A stretch of 64,000 bases of DNA from Dehalobacter sp. DCA (GCF_000305775.1 NC_018866.1:620001-684000), one strand, 5' to 3'; shown: positions 35,615 to 45,992, counted from the stretch's first letter. Notes: generated from the sequence alone by a model not told the origin. Made by a program: numbers and translations.

Positions 35615-37255
35615 CTATAGACTGTTTTCTGTCTGGGCGGCAATCAGGGTGGCTGCTCCGTATTTTTCCCTTAAACACGGTTTCTCAATCTTACCGGTTG
35701 GATTGCGTGGGACCTTGTCGAAAATAATCCGGCGCGGACGTTTATAGCGGGGCATTGGTGCACAGAAAACGCCGATATCTTCTTCTGTGCAGATACTTCC
35801 CGGTTTGAGTTCGATGATTGCTGCGGTAATCTCACCCAGGCGCGGATCAGGCAGACCAATCACTGCGACATCCTTAATCGACGTATGCGCACGCAGGAAG
35901 TCTTCGATCTGAACCGGATAAATATTCTCGCCGCCGCTGATGATCACATCTTTTTTTCTATCGACCAAATAAATAAAGCCGTCCTCATCCATCCTGGCCA
36001 CATCACCGGTCAGCAGCCAGCCGTCTTTCAGGGCTACAGCCGTGGCTTCAGGGTCGTTGTAGTAGCATTTCATGACACCCGGACCTTTGACCCTCAGTTC
36101 CCCTACCTGACCCTGTGGAACCGGACAGCCGTTTTCGTCAGTAATTTGAACTTCCCACTGATAGCCGGGTATACCAATCGCGCCCACTTTATGGATGTTC
36201 TCTATTCCAAGATGCACACAGCCCGGTCCAATGGACTCACTCAGGCCGTAATTCGTATCGTATAGATGATTTGGAAAATAGTTTTTCCAGCGGCGGATTA
36301 GGCTGGGAGGTACCGGCTGGGCTCCTATATGCATCAGGCGCCATTGGGAGAGCTCATAATTCTCCAGCTTGACTTTGCCGCTCTCTATTGCATCCAGAAT
36401 ATCCTGGGCCCACGGAACGAGAAGCCAGGCGATGGTGATTTTTTCCTCGCTGATCGTCTTCAGAATCCACTCCGGTTTGACGCCGCGCAGCAGTACAGCT
36501 TTGCTACCCGAGAGCAGGCTGCCGAACCAGTGCATTTTGGCACCGGTATGATACAGGGGCGGTATGCACAGGAAATTGTCGTCACGGGTCTGCCCATGAT
36601 GGTTTTGTTCCGTATAACAGGCCGACATTAAGCTCCGATGCGTATGCAGGATAGCTTTCGGGAAACCGGTCGTCCCAGAAGAAAAGTAGACGGCCGCATC
36701 ATCATCGTCAGACAGTACAACTTGCGGCACCTCCGAGGAACTGTTCGCTGCCAGCCGGTCGTAATTCTCTGCGAAGGACGGACGGTTTTCACCCGCAAAT
36801 AAAAGCGTTTTGACTTTAGGGATCTGATCATAAATCGTTTCCACACGGCCGATAAACTCCGGTCCGAAGATCAAAGTCATTGTATCGGACAATTCAAGGC
36901 AGTATTTGATTTCTTCAGCCGTGTAGCGAAAATTTAAAGGGACTGCAACGGCGCCGGATTTTAAGATACCGAAGTAAATCGGCAGCCATTCAAGGCAATT
37001 CATTAATAGAATAGCGACTTTATCGCCCTTCTTAATGCCTCTTTTCAGAAGGAAATTAGCCATACGGTTCGCTTTTTCGTCAAAAACCCGCCAGGTCATT
37101 TCCAACCGGTATTCCCCTGCCGGATTGTTTTCGATCAGTTCATACTCTCTCCAGGTGACGTTATGGCTTTCTTGAAGATCCAGATTAATCTCGGTCAGAC
37201 ATTTCTCCTGTCCGTACAACGCTGCGTTGCGTACCAATAATTCAGTAATGGGCAT
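35615..37255 (-). CDS. AMP-forming acyl-CoA ligase
   Basis: A 546-residue member of the adenylate-forming (ANL) family: P-loop YFSSGTTGFPKAILHTH near residue 192, NYGLSESIGPG, and the C-terminal GWLLTGDVARMDEDGFIYLVDRKKDVIISGGENIYP with the hinge Asp, then the catalytic Lys in NPTGKIEKP. It activates a carboxylic acid to its CoA thioester. It follows paaK and iorBA on the same strand, so an aryl or branched-chain acid from amino acid breakdown is a plausible substrate; this is inference. GGGAGGAG precedes the ATG. Confidence 0.92.
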   Translation of the reverse strand: MPITELLVRNAALYGQEKCLTEINLDLQESHNVTWREYELIENNPAGEYRLEMTWRVFDEKANRMANFLLKRGIKKGDKVAILLMNCLEWLPIYFGILKSGAVAVPLNFRYTAEEIKYCLELSDTMTLIFGPEFIGRVETIYDQIPKVKTLLFAGENRPSFAENYDRLAANSSSEVPQVVLSDDDDAAVYFSSGTTGFPKAILHTHRSLMSACYTEQNHHGQTRDDNFLCIPPLYHTGAKMHWFGSLLSGSKAVLLRGVKPEWILKTISEEKITIAWLLVPWAQDILDAIESGKVKLENYELSQWRLMHIGAQPVPPSLIRRWKNYFPNHLYDTNYGLSESIGPGCVHLGIENIHKVGAIGIPGYQWEVQITDENGCPVPQGQVGELRVKGPGVMKCYYNDPEATAVALKDGWLLTGDVARMDEDGFIYLVDRKKDVIISGGENIYPVQIEDFLRAHTSIKDVAVIGLPDPRLGEITAAIIELKPGSICTEEDIGVFCAPMPRYKRPRRIIFDKVPRNPTGKIEKPCLREKYGAATLIAAQTENSL

Positions 37256-37344
37256 TGTTCAATCTCCTCCCGTTCTACCATTACAACATTTGTTTGTGCT
37301 GAAACAAATTGATTTATATTAAACTGTAAATTTAAAATGCAAAA

Positions 37345-38580
37345 TCAGTAGCGGTTATCAAAGATACGGGTCGATTTCTTTTCGCTTCGGGGAAGTTCCC
37401 CAATCGCTACGGCTTTTGGGACGACGGAGATCCCAATTTTTGCTTTGCAATGCTGTTTAACGTCTTGTTCAAGCTGCTTTTTATCCGCATTGTTCTCGGT
37501 CTCAAAGAACAGCGTCATGATATCCTTGCCGCTTAAATGGTCAATCATGACCTGGTATTCACTGCTGGCGCCTTCTACTTCGCGCAGAAGCTCGTCAATC
37601 TGACCCGGGAAAATATTCACACCCTTGACTTTGACCATATCATCGGTACGGCCGATAATGGTATCGATTCTGGGGTAAGCCAGACCGCAGGCACATTCTC
37701 CTGGCAGGAAACGGGTTAAATCATGGGTGCGGTAGCGAATCAGCGGAGCACCTTCCTTCTTTAAGGTCGTGATCACCAGTTCCCCGATTTCGCCTTCCGG
37801 TACCTGCTGGCCGGTATGCGGGTCGATAATCTCAAAGTACAGATAATCATCCCAATAATGCATGCCGCATTCGTAATCGCAGTTCATCGCGATACCCGGT
37901 CCGTAAATCTCAGTCAAGCCATAGATATCGTATAATTGAACGCCCAGTTCACCGGCGATGCGCCGACGCATTTTTTCGCCCCAGCGTTCCGAACCGATGA
38001 CTCCTTTGCGCAGGTGGATTTTGTCCTTGACTCCCCTTTTGGAGATCTCTTCAGCCAGGAGTAAGGCATAGGATGAAGTCGCGCACAAAACGGTACTCTT
38101 TAAATCAATCATCATTTGAATTTGTTTATCGGTATTGCCAGGGCCCATCGGAATAACCATGGCCCCTAAAAGCTCAGCTCCGTTCTGAAAGCCGATGCCT
38201 GCTGTCCACAAGCCGTAACCCGGCGTAATATGGACCCGGTCCAGGCTGGTCAAACCGGCTGTTTCATAGCAGCGTTTAAACATGATGGCCCAGTCTTCGA
38301 CATCCTGCCTTGTATACGGAATAATGACCGGGGTGCCGGTGGTTCCGGAAGAGGAGTGAATCCGGACAATCTCACTGTCGGGAACAGCCTGCAGGCCAAG
38401 CGGATAAGCTTCTCTCAGATCATCTTTATTGGTAAACGGTAGCTTTTCAAAATCTTCCTGGCTTTGCATGCTCTGAAGTTCGTACCCTGCAAATTTCTTG
38501 CTGTAAAAGCCGTCGAGACTGCAGAGCTTGGTCAGATTTTTTTTAATCGCTGCAAACTGGGTTTCATTCATCCGTCTCAT
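37345..38580 (-). CDS. paaK: Phenylacetate-CoA ligase
   Basis: A 411-residue PaaK-type enzyme: HSSSGTTGTPVIIPYT (P-loop) near residue 87, YGLTEIYGPGIAMNC, and PLIRYRTHDLTR, then GRTDDMVKVKGVNIFPGQ at the C-terminal hinge. It makes phenylacetyl-CoA or related aryl-acetyl-CoA. The ATG at 38580 overlaps the iorB stop as ATGA, which supports this start and translational coupling. Next to iorAB it fits a set of genes for arylpyruvate conversion (aryl-acetyl-CoA in either direction). Confidence 0.94.
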   Translation of the reverse strand: MRRMNETQFAAIKKNLTKLCSLDGFYSKKFAGYELQSMQSQEDFEKLPFTNKDDLREAYPLGLQAVPDSEIVRIHSSSGTTGTPVIIPYTRQDVEDWAIMFKRCYETAGLTSLDRVHITPGYGLWTAGIGFQNGAELLGAMVIPMGPGNTDKQIQMMIDLKSTVLCATSSYALLLAEEISKRGVKDKIHLRKGVIGSERWGEKMRRRIAGELGVQLYDIYGLTEIYGPGIAMNCDYECGMHYWDDYLYFEIIDPHTGQQVPEGEIGELVITTLKKEGAPLIRYRTHDLTRFLPGECACGLAYPRIDTIIGRTDDMVKVKGVNIFPGQIDELLREVEGASSEYQVMIDHLSGKDIMTLFFETENNADKKQLEQDVKQHCKAKIGISVVPKAVAIGELPRSEKKSTRIFDNRY

Positions 38581-39173
38581 ACACAAATATTCCCCTCTTC
38601 TATGTTTTGGGCACCGGCCCGAAGGGCCTGAATGTTCATGTCCAGCAGTTTGGCCGGCAATACGCTTTCCAGAGCAGTTTCCATGTCCGTAAGTGTAAAG
38701 CCAAGTACACCGCTGCCTGCTGCTGCACCGAGTAAGGCAGTGTTTAAGACTTTTGGTGAGCCGCAGACAGAACAGACTGCATCGCTATCCACAATATAGA
38801 GCCGGCTGACGTTGTTTTGCAGATAGTCCAGCATCGTCTTCCCCTCATAGCCTTCAGCCGAGAGTGAAGCTGTGACCGGTTTAATCGCTTTTTGACTGAC
38901 AACGACGGTCCCTTGAGGCTTTAAAAAAGGAAGCGCCCGTACAGCTTCCGCGGGTTCAAAACCAATCATTAGATCAGCTGTCTTCAGTGCTACCAGCGGA
39001 GCGTGAATATTTTCACCGATCCTTACATGGCTGACGACGCAGCCACCCCGCTGGGCCATGCCGATCGTCTCCGCTGTACGAACTTTTAAGCCTTTTTGCA
39101 TCGCGGATTGGGCAATAACTTTGGAAGCAAGGACAATTCCCTGACCGCCTACCCCTGCTAAGATAATATTCAT
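38577..39173 (-). CDS. iorB: Indolepyruvate:ferredoxin oxidoreductase beta subunit
   Basis: A 198-residue gamma-type pyruvate-oxidoreductase domain (VGGQGIVLASKVIAQSA at the N-terminus, TAETIGMAQRGGCVVSHVRIG near residue 34). With IorA it oxidises aryl-2-oxo acids such as indolepyruvate to the aryl-acetyl-CoA with reduction of ferredoxin, an anaerobic, oxygen-sensitive reaction. It overlaps iorA by 4 bp (ATGA) and paaK by 4 bp, so the three are one operon. Confidence 0.95.
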   Translation of the reverse strand: MNIILAGVGGQGIVLASKVIAQSAMQKGLKVRTAETIGMAQRGGCVVSHVRIGENIHAPLVALKTADLMIGFEPAEAVRALPFLKPQGTVVVSQKAIKPVTASLSAEGYEGKTMLDYLQNNVSRLYIVDSDAVCSVCGSPKVLNTALLGAAAGSGVLGFTLTDMETALESVLPAKLLDMNIQALRAGAQNIEEGNICV

Positions 39174-41104
39174 ACCGGCTCACCTCCTATCGCAGCAAAG
39201 GAACAGACCTGTGCACAGAGGGAGCAACCGTAGCATAAAGCCGAATCAATTTCAGCCTTATCCACTTTCCAGGTAATGGCCGGACAGCCCAATTCTTTGA
39301 TACAGCGCTTGCAGCCGCTGCATTTTCCGGGATCAACCGTGAATTGCGGCCCTGGTTTGGCTATTGCAATGCACGGATATTCAAAGATCACCGCTGAAAC
39401 GCCACGCACCGCTGCAGCATCTTGGACGGCAGCGACCGCTTGTTTTAAGTTGAGCGGATTACATGTCGTAATCTGTTTAACACCCAAGGCCTGAAGGACA
39501 GCCGGAATACTAATTTTTTCAGCGATATTTCCCATCATGGTTTTCCCGGTGCCTGGGTGTGGCTGATGACCTGTCATCGCCGTTGTCGAATTGTCGAGAA
39601 TGATCAATACGATATCGGTTTCATTGTAAACAGCATTAATCACACCGGCAATGCCTGTATGAAAAAAGGTTGAATCACCGATAAATGCAAAATTAACCGT
39701 ATCCGGTTCAGCGCGGTGCAGTCCCTGGGCAATCGTAATGCCTGCACCCATGCAGAGGCAGGTGTCGACCATCTCCAGCGGACTTGCATTACCAAGTGTA
39801 TAGCAGCCGATGTCACCGGAAAAGACCGCTTTCTTACCTTTCATGGCTTTTTTCACCGCGTAAAAAGAAGCGCGGTGCGGACAGCCGGCACAGAGTACCG
39901 GAGGCCGGACCGGCAGAGCCGGCTGCTCAGGCTGTATAACTTCTACAGTCTGTTGATCCTCTTCAGCTATGCATTCTTCTTTATTGTATATATCCTCTTG
40001 TTTAGCATTCAATGTGGAGAGATTTAGACGGCAGTCTTCATCCTGGTTAGGCTTCTTTAAGAATTTCGTGATTGCCTTGCGCGCGATTTCAATGCTGTTT
40101 TCCCCAGCCTGAGGGGTATGGCCGCTCAGTTTGCCGAAGACTTTGACAGGCAAATGGTATTGGCCGCAAAGGAAAATCAATTCTTTTTCAATCACTGGAT
40201 CCAGTTCTTCGATCACCAGTACTTCATCGAGGCCGCTTAAAAATTCCAGGGCCAGTCTTACCGGAAAAGGATGCGGTGTGGAAATTTTAAAAAGTTTATA
40301 GTCAATATTCGAACTATTTTTCTGTACATCGTTTTCGCGTTGACGGCACTCCTTCAGGACCTGGATTGCTTCACACGTATAAGCATAACTGATGCCGCCT
40401 GTGGCAATACCTTTTTTACCGCAGCCAGTTAATGTATTGCAGGGATAGGAGGAAAAGTCCGCTTCCAGGATTGGACGCCTGGCTTCAATTTGCAGATGCT
40501 TTTCATAAGAAAGACGAGGAAAAATCGTCCACTTCGGATTTTTGACAAAAGCATCGACCGAAGAAGCCGCCTGGGCGGGCTCGAGTACGATAGAGGCGCT
40601 GCCATGACAAACACGCGTGGTTGGACGAAATAAGACCGGGGTCTTGTATTTTTCCGAATAGGCAAACGCATCGCCAATCATCTGATAAGCTTCTTCCGGT
40701 GAAGATGGGTCAAAGACAGGCAGTTTGGCAAAAGAAGCAAAATGGCGGGTATCCTGCTCTGTCTGGGAAGAAATAGGTCCGGGATCATCGGCAACAACGA
40801 TGACCATTCCCCCTTCTACCCCGATATAAGCGAGGCTCATTAATGGATCGGAAGCAACATTAAGACCAACCTGTTTCATGGTGACCATCGTTCTGAGACC
40901 GGCATAGGCTGCACCAGCCGCAACTTCCAGTGCGGATTTTTCATTGACGGACCATTCAACATAAATATTCCCGGGGTTCTTCCGGGCGACTGTTTCCAAT
41001 ATTTCGGTGGAAGGTGTGCCTGGATAGCCGGTTACAACCGCAACGCCGGCCCGGATAGCTCCCATGGCAATTGCCTCATTCCCCATTAAAAGTACTTGTT
41101 CCAT
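39170..41104 (-). CDS. iorA: Indolepyruvate:ferredoxin oxidoreductase alpha subunit
   Basis: A 644-residue subunit. The N-terminal pyrimidine-binding domain has AGVAVVTGYPGTPSTEI, the middle carries CAGCPHRASFYA, and the thiamine-diphosphate domain has FIGDSTFFHTGIAG and ILDNSTTAMTGHQPHPGTG. The C-terminus has two ferredoxin-type clusters (CSGCKRCIKELGC and CYGCSLCAQVC). It is the catalytic subunit of the complex with IorB. AAAGGAGGA precedes the ATG. It is the first gene of the iorA-iorB-paaK operon. Confidence 0.96.
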   Translation of the reverse strand: MEQVLLMGNEAIAMGAIRAGVAVVTGYPGTPSTEILETVARKNPGNIYVEWSVNEKSALEVAAGAAYAGLRTMVTMKQVGLNVASDPLMSLAYIGVEGGMVIVVADDPGPISSQTEQDTRHFASFAKLPVFDPSSPEEAYQMIGDAFAYSEKYKTPVLFRPTTRVCHGSASIVLEPAQAASSVDAFVKNPKWTIFPRLSYEKHLQIEARRPILEADFSSYPCNTLTGCGKKGIATGGISYAYTCEAIQVLKECRQRENDVQKNSSNIDYKLFKISTPHPFPVRLALEFLSGLDEVLVIEELDPVIEKELIFLCGQYHLPVKVFGKLSGHTPQAGENSIEIARKAITKFLKKPNQDEDCRLNLSTLNAKQEDIYNKEECIAEEDQQTVEVIQPEQPALPVRPPVLCAGCPHRASFYAVKKAMKGKKAVFSGDIGCYTLGNASPLEMVDTCLCMGAGITIAQGLHRAEPDTVNFAFIGDSTFFHTGIAGVINAVYNETDIVLIILDNSTTAMTGHQPHPGTGKTMMGNIAEKISIPAVLQALGVKQITTCNPLNLKQAVAAVQDAAAVRGVSAVIFEYPCIAIAKPGPQFTVDPGKCSGCKRCIKELGCPAITWKVDKAEIDSALCYGCSLCAQVCSFAAIGGEPV

Positions 41105-41329
41105 GAATCGTCCTCCTAAAGGTTATCAAGACCAATAGATCAATATAGACCAACAAACCAATAAGCCTGCCCTTTGGAGAAAGACAAGCTTTGAAATTGC
41201 AAAATAACATATTTAAGTATAATTCTTTTTGGCATAATCGTCAACGACATTACTGTCTTTAAGGCAATTATTTAAAATCTCTTAATGGGATTAACTTTAA
41301 ATGAAGCAACTGCCGCGATGATTGATAGA

Positions 41330-44300
41330 TTAATGACTGCTTAACGCAATATGACTTCCCTCGAGACCTCTTGTGATCGTGACTTTTTTGTCGATCCGGT
41401 CTTTTAATTCGCTGACGTGAGATATAATGCCGACAAGCCTGTTGCCGGAGGTTAAACCATAAAGCGTGGCCATTGCCTGTTCCAGTGATTCGGCATCCAG
41501 TGAGCCAAAGCCTTCATCGATAAACATCGTATCGATCTCCACACCGCCGGCGAAACTCTGAATGACATCGGAGAGGCCTAAAGCAAGGGATAGCGAAGCC
41601 TTAGAAACGACCTCCCCGCCCGATAAAGACTTTACGGTACGGATCTTTCCGGTGTAATAATCGAGCACATCAAGTTCCAGCCCGGACTGGGAACGGTTAT
41701 CCGCTGGATTTTCTCTGCGCAGAAGTTCATAACGTCCATTGGACATGGATGCCAGCCTTTTGTTTGCCTCGGCGATAATCTGGTTAAAGTAGGAAGCTTG
41801 AACAAATTGCTCAAAAGCAATTTTCTGCTTCCCGGTCAGTTCCCCATTGGCAGTTTTGGAAAGGCTGCTGATGATCAGGTAGTCAGCTTCCAGCTGCTGC
41901 CGTTCTTTTTGGGCCAGCGAGACAGCCTGGTAAATCCGTTCGTTATTTTGCAGCCGGGCTGCCATCTGCTGAAGTTTAAGATCCAAACGTTCTTTTTCCA
42001 GCTGCATGCTTCTTTGCTGTTCGACTATCCCGGCAGTGTCCTGCCGTTGCTTATTCTGCGTAGCGGTTGTGAGTCTTATAATATCAGCCTCAGTACGGCG
42101 GCAGTTTTCATCATAATCCGCAATGCGCTGTTTCAGTTCTTTGAGACTGTTTTCAGGCAAAAGAGCCGTGTGGTAGGCGTCTTCAACCGAGAAGCCTGCT
42201 TCGCGAAATTTGGCAGTATATGTTTCAAGAGCAGCCTGACAGGCTGAAGTCACTGTCTGCATTCTTTTTTCCTGATCAGCCAATAGCGCAATACTTTCAT
42301 CAAGCATACGTTTGCTGCTCAGATAATCATTTTCAGCCTCTTGCAGCGCCTGTTTCATTTCTGTGAGCTGCACAGTCAAACGTCCCACAGTTTCACCGGC
42401 AATTTCCAGGGAGGAATAGTCCAGACCAGCTTGAAGCGTTGCAATTTCACTGTTCAGGGCACTGATAGCCACAGCGAGTGTCCCCTTCTGTTCGGTCTGC
42501 TTCTGCAAAGTTTCTTCCATCAGTTTCAGGGTCTCTTCAGTTTTCCGCAATTGTTCCAGACATGCCTTGCGGCGTGCTCGCTGTGCTTCCAGATCAAGAC
42601 ACAGTGCTGTTCTATCCTGTATATCCTTGGAGACATTTTCCTGTTCCTGTTTTACCAAAGAGGATAGATCTTTCAGCCGGTCAGCTACCATCAGCGGACT
42701 GCCGGAAACGATAGAGCTGGAATCCAAAGTATACGAAGCAAAGAGACTTTGGGTATCCTGAAGAAGATGGTTCAGGGTCGTGTCAAATTCCGTCTTTTTA
42801 CTGCCGGTCATTTCACTGGCCTGCTGCAGGCGCTGCTGCTTTACTTCTTTCAGACTTTTCAGCTTTTCCATTTCTTTCTCACTTGGCGCATCCGAAGTAG
42901 GTTTGGCTTTCAGCGGGTGTTCCGTGGATCCGCAAACCGGACAGGGAGTGCCATCGGTCAGATTTTCCGCCAGAAGACCGGCCTGTTCCCTCCAGAAAGC
43001 ATGCTCTCTGCGCTGATATTCTTCATTGACTGTCTGATAATCCTGCTCGGCCGCAAGGAAAGTATGCTGCAGTCCGGCGTATTCAACCTGCATCTTTTGT
43101 GCGGAATTGACCCCTTTAGAGAGAAGATCCAGCTCATTTTTCCGGTTATTAAGCAGTTCCAGCGCATTGTTGCATTCCAGCAGATGGGTTTCCACACCGC
43201 TCAATTTTTCCGCTTCTGTACTTAATTGTTCTTTCTTTGCTGTCAGGCTGTCCTTTTCTATTTTTAATTCATTTGAGATCTGTTCAAGGTTTTGCCGGGC
43301 TTTTATCTTTTCTTCATTATCCAGCTTGAGGTTATCGACCTTGTCGTATTGCGGCAGCGTCTGCGTTATTTTAGCCAATTCAGCGGTCAATTGTTCCCGG
43401 AGAGGTTCTTTCAGCTGTACGGCTGTCCGGACTGCCAGCAGTCTGGCTACTTCCGGTGTCAATTGGGCAATGACAGTCTGCAGCTCTTGTTTGCTGGAGA
43501 TGAGTCCGTCGTAGTCTCGCCTCTCTCTCAAGTAAAGGTCTTCAAGCGGTTTGATTTCATGCAGTGCTTTCTCAGCTGCGGACACTGCTGCTTCAGTCTG
43601 CGTCATTTCTGCTGCATTCTTCTCAAGTTCCGCCAGCTTGTTCTTGGCTGCATCCAACTCTGTAAATGTCCTGTTGAGATACTCGGCTTCCGTCAGTTCG
43701 GATGCCCTAGCCAGCATGGCTGCAGCCAGCGTGTCCGAATTTTTCCTGTCAGCGTTAACCTGTGCTCTGTCCAGATCGATCAGCATGCTGAGCAAGGTGA
43801 GGCTACGTTCCGTTCCATGGATATTCCGTTCCGATTTCAACCCGGACAATTCGCGGCATACGGTAGAATACCCATCTTGATTTGAAACCTCGTCTTCATC
43901 AGTCTGCATGCCGTCCAAATGCTGCAGTATTTGCCGGGTGCTTTCCTCACACCGGGCTTTGAGGTCTTTTTCCTTTGCTTTTAACGCATCTTGAATGGTC
44001 AGGTAAATATCGGTATTGAATACCTTACGGAAAATACCGGCTCGTTCACTGCTCTCGGCCAACAGCAGTTTCAAAAATTCGCCCTGAGCAATCATTGCAA
44101 TTTGCTTAAACTGTTTCGCGTCAATTCCGAGCAGAGAGCCGATCGTTTCGGTTACTTTACTGCTGCCGGCAATGACCTCCCTATTGGGCAATACAAGCGC
44201 AGCATCCGCGTTTTCCATGGTAAATCCTAAACCGTTTTTCTTAGGACGCTGGTATTTGGGGCTGCGGATTATTTTATAGATCTGGCCTTTGTGGGAAAAT

Positions 44301-44545
44301 TCCAGTTCGACATACGTTTTGGTATCGGGGGTAGCAAAGTCGCTGCGCAGGGTGTCCACAGTGCGCACTGAACCGCTGGCCCCGTCAAAAAGCGCATAAG
44401 CAACAGCATCAAATAGGGTGGTCTTGCCGGCTCCGGTATCCCCGGTAATCAGAAACAAACCCTCACTGCCAAGCTGGTGCAGCGGTACTTCAACCTTTCC
44501 GGCATAGGGTCCGAACGCACTCACAACAAGGTTCAAGGGTTTCAT
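41330..44545 (-). CDS. sbcC: Nuclease SbcCD subunit C (SMC-like ATPase)
   Basis: A 1071-residue Rad50-like ATPase. Walker A LITGDTGAGKTTLFDAV is near residue 32, the zinc hook CPVCGSTEHPL is in the middle (around residue 530) between two long coiled coils, the signature is SLSGGEVVSKASLSLALGL and Walker B is TMFIDEGFGSLD. With SbcD it cuts DNA hairpins and ends, including those formed by palindromes. Its ATG overlaps the sbcD stop by 4 bp. Notably, perfect palindromic repeats are kept in the same window. Confidence 0.96.
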   Translation of the reverse strand: MKPLNLVVSAFGPYAGKVEVPLHQLGSEGLFLITGDTGAGKTTLFDAVAYALFDGASGSVRTVDTLRSDFATPDTKTYVELEFSHKGQIYKIIRSPKYQRPKKNGLGFTMENADAALVLPNREVIAGSSKVTETIGSLLGIDAKQFKQIAMIAQGEFLKLLLAESSERAGIFRKVFNTDIYLTIQDALKAKEKDLKARCEESTRQILQHLDGMQTDEDEVSNQDGYSTVCRELSGLKSERNIHGTERSLTLLSMLIDLDRAQVNADRKNSDTLAAAMLARASELTEAEYLNRTFTELDAAKNKLAELEKNAAEMTQTEAAVSAAEKALHEIKPLEDLYLRERRDYDGLISSKQELQTVIAQLTPEVARLLAVRTAVQLKEPLREQLTAELAKITQTLPQYDKVDNLKLDNEEKIKARQNLEQISNELKIEKDSLTAKKEQLSTEAEKLSGVETHLLECNNALELLNNRKNELDLLSKGVNSAQKMQVEYAGLQHTFLAAEQDYQTVNEEYQRREHAFWREQAGLLAENLTDGTPCPVCGSTEHPLKAKPTSDAPSEKEMEKLKSLKEVKQQRLQQASEMTGSKKTEFDTTLNHLLQDTQSLFASYTLDSSSIVSGSPLMVADRLKDLSSLVKQEQENVSKDIQDRTALCLDLEAQRARRKACLEQLRKTEETLKLMEETLQKQTEQKGTLAVAISALNSEIATLQAGLDYSSLEIAGETVGRLTVQLTEMKQALQEAENDYLSSKRMLDESIALLADQEKRMQTVTSACQAALETYTAKFREAGFSVEDAYHTALLPENSLKELKQRIADYDENCRRTEADIIRLTTATQNKQRQDTAGIVEQQRSMQLEKERLDLKLQQMAARLQNNERIYQAVSLAQKERQQLEADYLIISSLSKTANGELTGKQKIAFEQFVQASYFNQIIAEANKRLASMSNGRYELLRRENPADNRSQSGLELDVLDYYTGKIRTVKSLSGGEVVSKASLSLALGLSDVIQSFAGGVEIDTMFIDEGFGSLDAESLEQAMATLYGLTSGNRLVGIISHVSELKDRIDKKVTITRGLEGSHIALSSH

Positions 44546-45696
44546 CTGCGATCCCCTCCTGTCTGTTCGATGATATCCTGCATGATCTTTTGTTGTTCTT
44601 CAGACATTTCCTGGTTGTTCTGCTTCAGGTAAAATTCTTCAAATAGCTCCAGCCGACTTTTACACGCAACATCACCGGAGGCTGATGACTGTGAATCAGC
44701 CTCCTGCCTGCTGCGGCTGTTGGCAAAATCAAGACGCATGATATTCGGATACACCTGGCGCAGCTGTCCGATTGCATCATAGATCTCATTCTCGTCCGTC
44801 AGAATCGCCCGGATATAATCCTCCGAGGGCTGATCCTGAGAAGTTCCCGTCCGCAGAAGCTCAGCCAGAGGCCCTTTGATTTCACGCAGATCGCGCAGGG
44901 CGGTCAGCGGAATTTGATGGATTCCAAGCTTGCCTTTTTCCGCAAATTCCAGGATGGTCACCGATTTTTGCTGCCGCGCTTCGGAGAAAGAATATTTGAG
45001 CGGAGAACCGGCATAACGGACTGTTTCACGACCAATGCACTGAGGACCATGCAAATGACCAAGCGCAACATAATCAAAGGCTTCAAACACGGAGGCATCA
45101 ATGTTATTCAGTCCGCCAACGGAGATGGTTTCCGAATCGCAGCGTTCCGGCTCATTGCTGCCGCTGGTAATGAACTGGTGCGCGACCAGGATGTTGCGCT
45201 CACGGGTATCTATGTCAGAAGACGCTATAACGGCTCTGACAGCATCCTCATACGATGCAATGTCCTGACCGGGATAAAAGGCCTGGACAAAGGCAGGCTT
45301 AACATACGGCAGCAGATAGATATGAACAGGGCCATAAATATCACGTAACGAAATATGCTTTAAGCTGCCGTCAAAGGTCCCGGCAATATGCAGTCCGTTA
45401 TTTTGCAGAATCCGGCTGCCAAAATTTAAACGTTCCGGAGAATCGTGGTTGCCGCTGATCAGGAAGATCTGGAGCTTGCGTGCCACCAGCTCCGTCAAAA
45501 ATTCATCCAGCAGGCCCACCGCTTCCCCCGGCGGCACACTTTTATCGTAAATATCTCCGGCCAGAAGCAGCCCGTCAGGTTGAACCTCGTCGGTAATCCG
45601 CAGAATCTGGTCCAGGATAATCTTTTGGTCTTCGAGCATGCTGAACTCATTGACCCGTTTGCCGATATGTAAATCTGCAGTATGCAGCAGCTTCAT
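44542..45696 (-). CDS. sbcD: Nuclease SbcCD subunit D (Mre11-like)
   Basis: A 384-residue calcineurin-type phosphoesterase with the metal-binding motifs ADLHIGKRV (HTADLH), LAGDIYDKS, SGNHDSPERL, LVAHQF and ALGHLHGPQ. It is the nuclease partner of SbcC, acting in repair and in cutting hairpins. The two genes overlap by 4 bp and form one operon starting here. Length is normal for the family. Confidence 0.96.
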   Translation of the reverse strand: MKLLHTADLHIGKRVNEFSMLEDQKIILDQILRITDEVQPDGLLLAGDIYDKSVPPGEAVGLLDEFLTELVARKLQIFLISGNHDSPERLNFGSRILQNNGLHIAGTFDGSLKHISLRDIYGPVHIYLLPYVKPAFVQAFYPGQDIASYEDAVRAVIASSDIDTRERNILVAHQFITSGSNEPERCDSETISVGGLNNIDASVFEAFDYVALGHLHGPQCIGRETVRYAGSPLKYSFSEARQQKSVTILEFAEKGKLGIHQIPLTALRDLREIKGPLAELLRTGTSQDQPSEDYIRAILTDENEIYDAIGQLRQVYPNIMRLDFANSRSRQEADSQSSASGDVACKSRLELFEEFYLKQNNQEMSEEQQKIMQDIIEQTGGDRR

Positions 45697-45886
45697 AGCA
45701 TGATTCCTCCAATCAATTCTTTCAGTGCTATTTTTAATTCAACATGAGCTGACAGAATCCTCTGTTTGATTACGGTGAAGTTTTCTCAGATGTCAAATCT
45801 GTTGCAAAAAAAGAACGCCATATTGGCATCCTTTTTAAGTACAGTATATTAATACCCATTAGATTATCTTGACCTACTATTAAATT

Positions 45887-45992
45887 AACGTGACGTAATC
45901 TAACCGCGCCCAAGCGGAACACGGATGTGCAGCGCGGCTTTTTGCGCCAAGGAGGGCGCAATAGCCGAAGAGCGGTTAGATTACGTCACGTT
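45887..45992 (+). repeat. Palindromic element copy 3 (106 bp)
   Basis: A perfect 21-bp inverted repeat (AACGTGACGTAATCTAACCGC at 45887-45907, reading to its complement at 45972-45992, of which 20 bases are shown identical in phase) encloses the core GCGGAACACGGATGTGCAGC and GCGCGGCTTTTTG, an inner hairpin TTGCGCC-AAGGA-GGGCGCAA and AGCCGAAGAGCGG. Layout and size match copy 1 at 32351-32457. Confidence 0.75.
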
